23,950 nucleotides of DNA. Source: Bacteroidales bacterium. GTDB taxonomy: Bacteria; Bacteroidota; Bacteroidia; Bacteroidales; UBA7960. Both the position numbers and the translations under genes were made by a program. Below the pieces are notes generated by a model that did not search any database, was not told the origin of the DNA, and saw only the letters and a list, made by a program, of their open reading frames with translations. The stretch covers positions 1 through 23,950 of the forward strand of contig PWGY01000011.1 of assembly GCA_003554665.1 (NCBI GenBank), in the 5' to 3' direction. Shown here one piece after another: positions 7,813-15,287 of this stretch; the stretch's first letter is position 1, and each line of letters begins with the position of its first letter.

Positions 7813-9063
7813 ATGATATTATTAATCAAACTGCTTAAAGAGAGTGCTTTGTTCGCCCTGGGGTCCATTGTCTCCAACAAGTTGCGTACGGTACTCACGC
7901 TGTTGGGCATCACCATCGGTATTTTTGCCATCATATCTGTTTTTTCTGTTGTTGATTCGCTGGAAAGACAGATCCGGTCAAGCATTGCGGCGCTGGGCGA
8001 CAACGTAGTGTACATTCAGAAATGGCCCTGGAATTTTGACCCCAATTTTCAATGGTGGGATTACGCAGGCCGCCCTGTGCCGGAGATCAACGAACTGGAA
8101 GAGATCCAGCGCCGTGCAGCCACTGTTGAAGCGGCAGCTTTTCTGGCTTCCACCAGCAGAAGGGTTGAATACCTGAATGTTTCGGTAAATAATGTAAGCG
8201 TAATCGGCGTCACTCCCGATTATGATCAGGTGCGGAATTTTGACTTGCAGGAAGGAAGGTTTTTCACCCCGGCTGAAGGGATGGGTGGCAGAAATGTGGC
8301 AGTGATCGGAAGCGACCTGGCCGAGAATCTTTTCCCTGCCACGGATCCGGTCGGACGAACAATCAGGGTATTTGGACACAACACCGTGGTAGTAGGTGTG
8401 TTTGAAAGAGAAGGACTTGGAGGATTCGGCGACAGCCATGATGACGCCCTGGTCATCCCGGCCCAATACCTGGCCCAGTTCATCAACATTAACCAGGAGC
8501 GGTTCAACCCGTTCATAATGGCAAAAGCCCACCAGGGAATTACCAATGCCGAGCTTATTGATGATCTTACAGCAGTCATGCGATCGGTCAGAAGATTGCC
8601 ACCGGGTGCTTCCGATACTTTTTCCCTGAATGAAGCCAGTCTTTTGTCGGAGGGTTTTGACGACCTCTTTGCCATCATTAAAATGGCGGGATGGATCATC
8701 GGTGGATTCTCCATTTTGGTGGGTGGATTTGGTATTGCAAATATCATGTTTGTATCTGTCCGGGAAAGAACAAGCATAATTGGCATTCAAAAAGCATTGG
8801 GGGCAAAAAATTATTTCATCCTCTGGCAGTTTTTATTTGAGGCAGTTTTGCTGAGCTTAATCGGAGGTACCGTAGGGATCATCCTTGTTTTTTCAGGCAC
8901 AGCCATCATTACTTATATCTTTGACTTTGATTTTCTGCTCAGCTTTTCCAACATTTTGCTGGGCCTGAATGTTTCTGCTGTAATAGGACTGGTGTCCGGG
9001 TTTGTACCTGCATGGGGAGCCGCAAGGCTGGATCCTGTGGAGGCCATTCGCAGCACCGGATGA
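7813..9063 (+). CDS. MacB/FtsX-type ABC transporter permease
   Basis: This 416-residue permease has the MacB layout. A first membrane helix lies at about residues 25-47, preceded by the typical NKLRTVLTLLGITIGI. A periplasmic MacB_PCD-type domain covers about 50-285. Three C-terminal helices form the FtsX domain, with the conserved loop SVRERTSIIGIQKALGA near 315-331 and the typical ending PAWGAARLDPVEAIRSTG. Such proteins use ATP hydrolysis for mechanotransmission or export from the periplasm (macrolides, lipoproteins, peptides), usually with an own ATPase, which is missing here. It follows mlaF by 15 bp and is surely in the same operon. The substrate is unknown. The stop codon lies inside a three-copy 24-bp tandem repeat. 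Confidence 0.9.
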   Translation: MILLIKLLKESALFALGSIVSNKLRTVLTLLGITIGIFAIISVFSVVDSLERQIRSSIAALGDNVVYIQKWPWNFDPNFQWWDYAGRPVPEINELEEIQRRAATVEAAAFLASTSRRVEYLNVSVNNVSVIGVTPDYDQVRNFDLQEGRFFTPAEGMGGRNVAVIGSDLAENLFPATDPVGRTIRVFGHNTVVVGVFEREGLGGFGDSHDDALVIPAQYLAQFININQERFNPFIMAKAHQGITNAELIDDLTAVMRSVRRLPPGASDTFSLNEASLLSEGFDDLFAIIKMAGWIIGGFSILVGGFGIANIMFVSVRERTSIIGIQKALGAKNYFILWQFLFEAVLLSLIGGTVGIILVFSGTAIITYIFDFDFLLSFSNILLGLNVSAVIGLVSGFVPAWGAARLDPVEAIRSTG

Positions 9064-9123
9064 TTGGTGTTCCGAAGCACCGGATGACTGACCATTTGCA
9101 GCAACGAATGATTTCCAGGGGAG
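9047..9123 (+). repeat. Three-copy 24-bp tandem repeat across the permease stop codon
   Basis: AGCACCGGATGA occurs at 9052-9063, where it encodes the last residues and stop of the permease, and again at 9076-9087. AGCAACGAATGA follows at 9100-9111. The copies are exactly 24 bp apart, so each repeats the terminal codons with an in-frame TGA. The bases before the second and third copies (TTCCGA, TTTGC) also resemble TTCGC before the first. Confidence 0.8.
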
Positions 9124-9167
9124 CATAATTCGCCACAAATCACTTTTTGCTCATAAGCTTACAAGCA

Positions 9168-9229
9168 GACCTGCAAGGGTTTGAACATCGATCCGAAAAA
9201 AATCCATGACCCGGCAAGGGTTGAAACTT
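9168..9229 (+). repeat. Direct repeat in the gpmI leader
   Basis: GACCTGCAAGGGTTTGAAC at 9168-9186 recurs as GACCCGGCAAGGGTTGAAAC at 9208-9227, about 40 bp apart. Both lie between the permease operon and the gpmI start. Similar core GCAAGGGTT in both could bind a protein or be a relic of duplication. A small stem TCCCT / AGGGA (9242-9252) follows. I see no convincing promoter in the 9124-9276 stretch. Confidence 0.55.
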
Positions 9230-9276
9230 ATAATAAACAAATCCCTGAAGGGAGAAAACACAAAACCATACATACA

Positions 9277-10800
9277 ATGAATCACAAAAAAACACTGCTA
9301 ATAATCCTTGATGGATGGGGAAAAGGAAATGAAGACAAGGCAGATCTCATTCACCATGCCAATGTGCCTTTTACACAGTCGTTGTATAAGTCGGTACCAC
9401 ACACATTGATCAAAACATCAGGAGAGGATGTGGGGCTGCCGGAAGGTCAAATGGGAAACTCGGAAGTGGGCCACCTGAATATGGGCGCAGGAAGGATTGT
9501 TTATCAGGATCTTGTCAAGATCAGCCAGGCAGTGAAAGACGGCTCATTCAAGGAGAATAAAGCACTCAGGGAGGCATTTGAATACGCCAAAAAAGAAGGC
9601 AGGAAAATTCATCTTTTCGGCCTGGTATCTGACGGTGGAGTCCATTCGTCCATGGATCACCTCTTCGGGCTATGCGATATGGCAAAAGCCATGAACTTTG
9701 ACCGGCTTTTTGTCCATGCCTTTACCGATGGGCGCGACACTGATCCTTACAGCGGCAAAGGGTACATTAACGAACTGGAAGCAAAAATGCAGCAAGCCGA
9801 AGGAAAGATCGCCACTGTTTGCGGCAGGTATTATGCCATGGATCGTGACAAAAGATGGGAGCGCATCAAAAAAGCCTATGATATGCTGCTTGACGGGAAA
9901 GGGGAAAAATTCACCTCAGCGGAGGATGCCATTCAGTCATCCTACGACGAAAAAATTACCGACGAATTCATAGAGCCAAAAGTGATCACGGATAGCGATG
10001 GCAACCCCCTGGCAAAGGTAGAAGAAAATGATGTGGTGATCTGTTTCAATTTCAGAACCGACCGCTTGCGCGAAATCACCACCGTTCTCACCCAAAAAGA
10101 CATGCCGGATCATGACATGAAAACACTACCGCTGCATTATGTGACGATGACAGAGTATGACAAATCATTTAAAAAGGTAAGGGTCGCTTTTGAAAAAGAG
10201 GATCTGAAAAATACTTTGGGGGAAATTCTTGCAAAAGCCGGAAAAACACAACTCCGTATTGCAGAAACAGAGAAGTACCCCCATGTAACTTTCTTTTTCA
10301 GTGGCGGGAGAGAAGATGCCTTTGAGGGTGAGGAAAGGGTTATGATACCCTCACCAAAAGTGGCAACATACGACCTTCAGCCCGCCATGAGTGCTCCGGA
10401 AGTAAAAGATGCCGTCATTAAGGAAGTTGAAACCGGAAAACACGACTTTATCTGCCTGAATTTTGCGAATCCTGATATGGTCGGACACACCGGCGTTGTT
10501 GAAGCCATAAAAGAAGCACTGGAAACTGTTGACAGCTGTTTGCAGGAGGTGGTGGAAGCCGGCTTAACCAGTAATTACAGCATGATCATTACCGCCGACC
10601 ACGGCAATGCAGATTATGTTGCCAATGAAGATGGTTCACCAAACACCGCTCACACCACCAACCCGGTGCCATGCTGGCTGATTGATAATGACTATGGCAA
10701 AATAGAATCCGGACGTCTGGCTGACGTGGCACCCACTATTCTTCATATTATGGGGCTGGATATCCCGGAAGATATGGAAGGGACAATCCTGGTGAAATAA
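9277..10800 (+). CDS. gpmI: 2,3-bisphosphoglycerate-independent phosphoglycerate mutase
   Basis: The enzyme interconverts 3-phosphoglycerate and 2-phosphoglycerate in glycolysis and gluconeogenesis, using two metal ions (usually manganese) and a phosphoserine intermediate. With the ATG at 9277 the protein has 507 residues, the usual length, and family numbering fits: the metal ligand Asp12 in LDGWG and the catalytic Ser62 in GQMGNSEVGHLNMGAG. The reading frame continues 32 codons upstream to a TTG at 9181, but that part has no family similarity, so I reject it. Other motifs: SDGGVHSS, DGRDTDP, FNFRTDR, NPDMVGHTG and the metal-binding ADHGNAD near the C-terminus. It is monocistronic and converges on lacI; its stop codon lies in the first copy of the repeat at 10792-10905. 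Confidence 0.96.
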   Translation: MNHKKTLLIILDGWGKGNEDKADLIHHANVPFTQSLYKSVPHTLIKTSGEDVGLPEGQMGNSEVGHLNMGAGRIVYQDLVKISQAVKDGSFKENKALREAFEYAKKEGRKIHLFGLVSDGGVHSSMDHLFGLCDMAKAMNFDRLFVHAFTDGRDTDPYSGKGYINELEAKMQQAEGKIATVCGRYYAMDRDKRWERIKKAYDMLLDGKGEKFTSAEDAIQSSYDEKITDEFIEPKVITDSDGNPLAKVEENDVVICFNFRTDRLREITTVLTQKDMPDHDMKTLPLHYVTMTEYDKSFKKVRVAFEKEDLKNTLGEILAKAGKTQLRIAETEKYPHVTFFFSGGREDAFEGEERVMIPSPKVATYDLQPAMSAPEVKDAVIKEVETGKHDFICLNFANPDMVGHTGVVEAIKEALETVDSCLQEVVEAGLTSNYSMIITADHGNADYVANEDGSPNTAHTTNPVPCWLIDNDYGKIESGRLADVAPTILHIMGLDIPEDMEGTILVK

Positions 10801-10905
10801 ACCATTAGGCGGACCCCATGAGGCGGACCCCGTGGAATAAACCATTAGGCGCCCCCCGTGGAATTAGCCATTAGGCGCCCCCCCGTGGAATAAACCATTA
10901 GGCGG
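10792..10905 (-). repeat. Four-copy repeat joining the gpmI and lacI stop codons
   Basis: On the plus strand the units start at 10792, 10832, 10858 and 10885, each of the form GTGGAATAAACCATTAGGCG followed by a C-rich tail CCCC(CCC). The spacing is 40, 26 and 27 bp; the first unit has an internal extra copy of AGGCGGACCCC. The gpmI stop lies in the first unit and the lacI stop in the last. Read on the minus strand, each unit repeats the end of lacI, (T)CCGCCTAATGG, including its TAA. No other terminator-like structure is seen between the two converging genes. Confidence 0.8.
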
Positions 10906-11905
10906 AATCACGGATTTTCAATGCCGCGGAAAATGTTTTGGTTTTGAATTCGCTGCTGTCCACTGATCGTAAACGTTCAATCAGCAGGCGCGCAGCTTCA
11001 TAACCCATTTCATACCCTTTTTGCTCCACTGTGGTCAGTGTGGGAAAAACCATGGTTGCGATCGGGTCATCACCAAATCCTCCGACGGCAATGTCGTCCG
11101 GAATGCCAAAACCTTTTTCACGCAGCATTTGCATGGCTGCCACGGCTGTGAAATCGTTAACAGCAAACAGGCCGTCAGCAGTTTTTGCTGCATGCAGGAT
11201 GTCCTCTTTGCGTGCAGCAACTCTATCCGGGGTATCGCAATGAATGACCAGATTCTCATCCACTGGAATTCCTGCATTCTCCAAAGCCTGACAATAACCG
11301 GCATACCTTTCTCTGCCCACGGTAAGATGCTGAGATGCATACAGATGGATTATTCTCCGGCATCCGCGACTGATCAGATGGTCCACCAGCATGAGGGCAC
11401 CCTCGTAATCATCGGTAACCACCCTGTCAGTAGGGATATCCGAACAAACCCTGTCCAGGAAAACAATCGGAACCCCGTCATCAGCAACACGCAAGAAATG
11501 GTTGGTATCAAGGGTGCTTTTGCTGATTGAAACCAGCAAACCGTCCACCCGGTGGTCCATCAGGGCCTGCAGGTTAATCACCTCTCTCAGATAATCCTCA
11601 TTAGACTGGCATATCATTACCCTGTAGCCGTTGCCATAGGCAAGGTCTTCAACTCCACTGATGATGGATGAGAAAAAGTGATGCACAATTTCAGGGATTA
11701 TGACCCCAAGTGTGTTTGATTGCTGTTTCTTCAGGCCCAGAGCCAGTACGTTGGGCCGGTAATCCACCTGCTCAGCATATTCCTGTACACGTCGCCGTGT
11801 TTTCAGGCTGATATCAGGGTGGTTTTTCAGGGCACGTGAAACTGTGGACGCAGAAACATTCAAAGCCCTGGCTATATCAGAAATAGATACAGGTCCGGAT
11901 TTCAT
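10898..11905 (-). CDS. LacI-family transcriptional regulator
   Basis: This 335-residue protein is a LacI/GalR-type regulator. The N-terminal helix-turn-helix (VSISDIARALNVSASTVSRA, residues 6-25) is followed by the hinge region YRPNVLALGLKKQQSNTLGV and a periplasmic-binding-protein-like effector domain (for example VDGLLVSIS, FLDRV, DGLFAVNDFTA, GGFGDDP). The length is normal and all parts are present. It is divergent from susC, with 376 bp between the two starts, and two adjacent LacI-type operators lie in that gap at 12140-12163. It therefore most likely controls the susCDE operon in response to a sugar, and possibly itself; the effector is unknown. The stop codon lies in a repeat whose copies run into gpmI. 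Confidence 0.95.
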   Translation of the reverse strand: MKSGPVSISDIARALNVSASTVSRALKNHPDISLKTRRRVQEYAEQVDYRPNVLALGLKKQQSNTLGVIIPEIVHHFFSSIISGVEDLAYGNGYRVMICQSNEDYLREVINLQALMDHRVDGLLVSISKSTLDTNHFLRVADDGVPIVFLDRVCSDIPTDRVVTDDYEGALMLVDHLISRGCRRIIHLYASQHLTVGRERYAGYCQALENAGIPVDENLVIHCDTPDRVAARKEDILHAAKTADGLFAVNDFTAVAAMQMLREKGFGIPDDIAVGGFGDDPIATMVFPTLTTVEQKGYEMGYEAARLLIERLRSVDSSEFKTKTFSAALKIRDSA

Positions 11906-12139
11906 ATAAAAGATGCGTTTGAAACTGGGTGACGGCAGACTTTTTGACGCATTTGATCCAATATTATAACCGTCACGAATTATTCAGTGATTAAAAGTAA
12001 TCAAAATACCCGCATCTTTTTCAATATCCTTTCTCTTTTGATCAAACCTATCTGTTTCTGGTTTGTTATATTTAAATATCGGTTAATCTATGGTAAAAAA
12101 TTGTCCGGTAATGAGTCCTGTTTTTTCCGAAATCTTTAT

Positions 12140-12163
12140 GCAAACGTTTCCGCAAACGTTTGC
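12140..12163. promoter_or_regulatory. Tandem LacI-family operators
   Basis: Two palindromes with the central CG typical of LacI-family sites stand side by side: GCAAACGTTTCC (12140-12151) and the perfect GCAAACGTTTGC (12152-12163). Their centres are 12 bp apart, about one helical turn, so two dimers could sit on the same face of the DNA. They lie about 64-87 bp upstream of the candidate susC -7 element, a place that fits activation or looping better than simple blocking of RNA polymerase. The adjacent LacI-family gene is the obvious candidate to bind them. Confidence 0.8.
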
Positions 12164-12226
12164 AGTTATGCATCCCGAAAAAACTGATACTCAGCGCAAA
12201 AAATTCAAAAAGTTCACAATTTTTCT

Positions 12227-12234
12227 TAACTTTG
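12227..12234 (+). promoter_or_regulatory. Candidate -7 element of the susCDE promoter
   Basis: TAACTTTG matches the Bacteroidota -7 consensus TAnnTTTG exactly, 47 bp before the susC start codon. The upstream region is A/T-rich but lacks a clear TTG-type -33 element, as might be expected for an activated promoter. Confidence 0.6.
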
Positions 12235-12281
12235 CCTTAACACATAATTGTATCAAGTCTAAATTTTAATACATGTGACAT

Positions 12282-15266
12282 ATGAGAAAACTATTCAGAC
12301 AGATGTTGCCTTTGCTGATTGTCCTGGTAACAACTGCTTCAGCAATTGCACAGGAAGGAACAGTCACCGGGGTTATCTCCGACATTGAAACAGGGGAGAC
12401 ATTGCCCGGAGCAAACATTGTAATTGAGGGTACAACCACGGGTACAACAACCGACGCCGAAGGTTACTTCACATTGCCGGTTCCGGCCGGTGAAGTGACC
12501 CTGAAGGCAAGTTTTATCGGCTACGACCCGACGACCCAAACCATAACAGTTGGTGAGGGGGAAACAGTTACCCTGGACTTTGAACTCACTCCCGATGTTG
12601 AATTACTCGATGAGTTTGTGTTGATCGGTTATGGTATTCAGCGAAGAGAGGACGCCACGGGCTCCGTTTCGGTTGTCGGTGAGCGCGATTTCAACAGGGG
12701 AAATATTACCACACCCGGCGAGCTGCTTCGCGGCCGCATGCCTGGTGTCCGGATTACCTCCGTCGGCGGTGCACCGGGAAGTGGTGAAACAATCCGCATC
12801 AGGGGCGGCTCATCCCTTTCGGCAGACAATGACCCGCTGATTGTCATCGATGGAGTGCCCATTGAGAGTACAGGTGTTCCCGGTTTGCGGAACCCGCTTT
12901 CAACCATCAACCCCAACGACATTGAGTCTTTCACCGTACTGAAGGATGCTTCTGCAACCGCCATTTACGGTTCCAGGGCATCAAACGGAGTCATTCTCAT
13001 TACCACCAAGCAAGGCGAAAGAGATGTGCCCATGCGCATTGATTACTCAGGCACCTATTCTTATTCATCAAACATTCGTACAGTTGATGTCCTTGGAACA
13101 GATCAGTACCGTGACCTCATTCATGAACGTTATGACGGCAGAGAGGGTGTGTTGAATATGCTTGGTGATGCCAGCACCAACTGGCAGGATCAGATTTTCC
13201 GTGATGCCCTGTCACATGACCATGTGATCAGTGCATCGGGAGCACAGTGGGACGTACCCTACCGTGTTTCCCTGGGATACAAATCAGAAGAAGGTGTGCT
13301 TCAAAGAGACCAGATGGACCGGGCCTCACTTTCCTTAAACCTCAACCCCACCCTGCTGGATGACCACCTTACAGTCAACATGAATCTCCGGGGGGTCAAT
13401 ATTGACAACCAATTTGCCAATGAAGGAGCCATCGGGGCTGCTGTAATGTTTGACCCCACCCAGCCGGTCATGGTCGAAGACGGTAAGTTTGGCGGTTATT
13501 TCACCTGGGAAGAAGACGGCGTCCCGAAGGATGTAGCCACTGACAACCCTGTTGCCCTGCTTGACCTGACTGACAACCAGTCAACAGTAAACAGGTTTAT
13601 CGGTAATGCCCAGTTCGATTACCGGCTTCACTGGTTCCCGGACCTGCAAGCCAACCTGAACGTAGCTTACGACTACTCCAAGTCTGAAGGCACCAACTTC
13701 ACACCGGATTACGCCGCCTGGGCATACGTATCAGGAGGTTCAGACGGGGTATATGAGCAAGAACGAAGAAATAACCTGCTCGACTTTTACCTGAACTACG
13801 AAACCGAACTCTTTTCAGAAAGCCGTATTGACGCTATGCTGGGTTATTCCTGGCAACATTTCTGGAACGCAGGAATGTCTTATGTGACCAATATTGAAGG
13901 AAATATGGCAGGCACTGATTTCAGGGTGTTTGAAGATGTTGAATACGAATCAGAGTATTACCTGATCTCTTTCTTCGGCCGAATGAACTATCACCTGATG
14001 GATCGTTATTCTTTCACCTTTACCCTGCGGAACGACCATACCTCACGCTTTTCACCGGATACCCGCTCAGGCCTTTTCCCGTCAGCCGCATTCGCATGGC
14101 GGATCGACCAGGAGGACTTCATGGATGCACTGCCTGCATTCAATGAGCTGAAACTCAGGCTTGGTTATGGTGTCACAGGGCAGCAAAACATCGGGGAGGG
14201 ATACTACCCTTACCTGGCCAGATATACACGCAGCCGGGAGGGTGCCCGTTATCCGTTTGGCGTTGGAAACTTTCTGGACACCTGGAGGCCCGAAGGATAT
14301 GACAGAGACATCAAATGGGAAGAAACCACCACATATAACGTTGGAGTTGATTACGGACTCTTTGAGGACAGGTATTACGGATCGCTTGACTTTTATTTCA
14401 GGGAAACCGAAGACCTGATCAACTTCATTCCGATCCCCGCGGGCACCAACCTTACCAATTATATTCTTACGAATATCGGGTCAATGGAGAATTACGGTGT
14501 GGAATTTAGTGTTTATACCCGTCCGATTGTCCGCAGCAACCTCAACTGGGAAGTCGGGTTCAATGCCACCTATAACCAAACAGAAATCACCAGGCTTACC
14601 GCAGTGGATGACCCGACCTATCAGGGTGTTCAGACTGGCGGAATTGAAGGTGGTGTAGGAAACAACATCCAGATTCACAGTGTTGGCCATACACCCAGTT
14701 CCTTCTTTGTACATCAGCAGGTTTATGACCCCGATGGCAACCCGATTGAAGGGCTTTATGTGGATCGTTCAGGCAGCGGCAGCATTACTTCATCCGACCT
14801 TTACCACCACAAGAGCCCCATGCCAACTTATTACCTTGGCATCAATTCAGATCTGAGCTGGCAAGACTGGAACTTTTCATTTGCAGGCCGGGCCCATTTC
14901 GGGAACTATGTTTACAATAACGTAAGCTCCATGAATGGGGAGTTAAGCAGATTGCACCGTCCGGAAGGCCCTTATCTGAGCAACATCACCGCCGATGCAC
15001 TGGATGTGCGGTTTAACCAGGCACGCTATATGTCGGATTACTATGTACAGAACGGTTCATTTTTCAAAATGGATCACATTACCCTGGGGTATAGCTTCCA
15101 TGACCTGGTGGGCACCGGAACAACCATGACCTTATCGGGCGTTTTGCAGAATGCCTTTATGATTACCAAATACGACGGACTGGATCCTGAGATCGACAAT
15201 GGGATTGACAGCAATATTTATCCGCGTCCCAGGACTTTTGTGCTTAACCTCAACCTCCAGTTTTAA
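12282..15266 (+). CDS. susC: SusC/RagA-family TonB-dependent outer-membrane receptor
   Basis: This 994-residue protein is the TonB-dependent channel of a Sus-type glycan (or peptide) uptake system. A signal peptide ends near residue 23 (TTASAIA-Q). A carboxypeptidase-regulatory-like domain follows at about 26-105 (VTGVISDIETGETLPGANI). Then come the SusC-type TonB-box region LLDEFVLIGYG (108-118), the plug domain at about 125-245 (GELLRGRMPGVRI, GGSSLSADNDPLIVIDGVPI, ATAIYGSRASNGVILITTK) and a large beta-barrel ending in the aromatic outer-membrane signature NLNLQF. The length is typical. susD follows after 21 bp, then susE. LacI-type operators and a TAnnTTTG promoter element lie upstream. 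The barrel would be energised by a TonB-ExbB-ExbD complex. The substrate cannot be read from this sequence. Confidence 0.96.
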   Translation: MRKLFRQMLPLLIVLVTTASAIAQEGTVTGVISDIETGETLPGANIVIEGTTTGTTTDAEGYFTLPVPAGEVTLKASFIGYDPTTQTITVGEGETVTLDFELTPDVELLDEFVLIGYGIQRREDATGSVSVVGERDFNRGNITTPGELLRGRMPGVRITSVGGAPGSGETIRIRGGSSLSADNDPLIVIDGVPIESTGVPGLRNPLSTINPNDIESFTVLKDASATAIYGSRASNGVILITTKQGERDVPMRIDYSGTYSYSSNIRTVDVLGTDQYRDLIHERYDGREGVLNMLGDASTNWQDQIFRDALSHDHVISASGAQWDVPYRVSLGYKSEEGVLQRDQMDRASLSLNLNPTLLDDHLTVNMNLRGVNIDNQFANEGAIGAAVMFDPTQPVMVEDGKFGGYFTWEEDGVPKDVATDNPVALLDLTDNQSTVNRFIGNAQFDYRLHWFPDLQANLNVAYDYSKSEGTNFTPDYAAWAYVSGGSDGVYEQERRNNLLDFYLNYETELFSESRIDAMLGYSWQHFWNAGMSYVTNIEGNMAGTDFRVFEDVEYESEYYLISFFGRMNYHLMDRYSFTFTLRNDHTSRFSPDTRSGLFPSAAFAWRIDQEDFMDALPAFNELKLRLGYGVTGQQNIGEGYYPYLARYTRSREGARYPFGVGNFLDTWRPEGYDRDIKWEETTTYNVGVDYGLFEDRYYGSLDFYFRETEDLINFIPIPAGTNLTNYILTNIGSMENYGVEFSVYTRPIVRSNLNWEVGFNATYNQTEITRLTAVDDPTYQGVQTGGIEGGVGNNIQIHSVGHTPSSFFVHQQVYDPDGNPIEGLYVDRSGSGSITSSDLYHHKSPMPTYYLGINSDLSWQDWNFSFAGRAHFGNYVYNNVSSMNGELSRLHRPEGPYLSNITADALDVRFNQARYMSDYYVQNGSFFKMDHITLGYSFHDLVGTGTTMTLSGVLQNAFMITKYDGLDPEIDNGIDSNIYPRPRTFVLNLNLQF

Positions 15267-15287
15267 GAACCTTAAACCACTTAGATT

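Larger units (their letters stand above)
11906..12281. promoter_or_regulatory. Divergent lacI / susC control region
   Basis: This 376-bp AT-rich gap has no credible gene. It holds the paired LacI operators (12140-12163), a good susC promoter element (12227-12234) and a candidate lacI -7 element on the minus strand, TAGGTTTG (12043-12050), which would give a lacI leader of about 130 nt. Nothing else recognisable is seen. Confidence 0.6.

Noticed and set aside
7978..8790. Minus-strand frame of 270 codons
   Set aside because: It is antisense to the MacB-like permease, rich in His, Ser and Cys with no domain, and is a shadow of the real frame.
9181..9276. N-terminal extension of gpmI from a TTG codon
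   Set aside because: The 32 extra residues have no family similarity, and with the ATG at 9277 Asp12 and Ser62 fall at their standard positions.
10792..10905. Intrinsic terminator for gpmI or lacI
   Set aside because: The repeats contain GGCGCC palindromes and C runs but no stable stem followed by a T-run on either strand.
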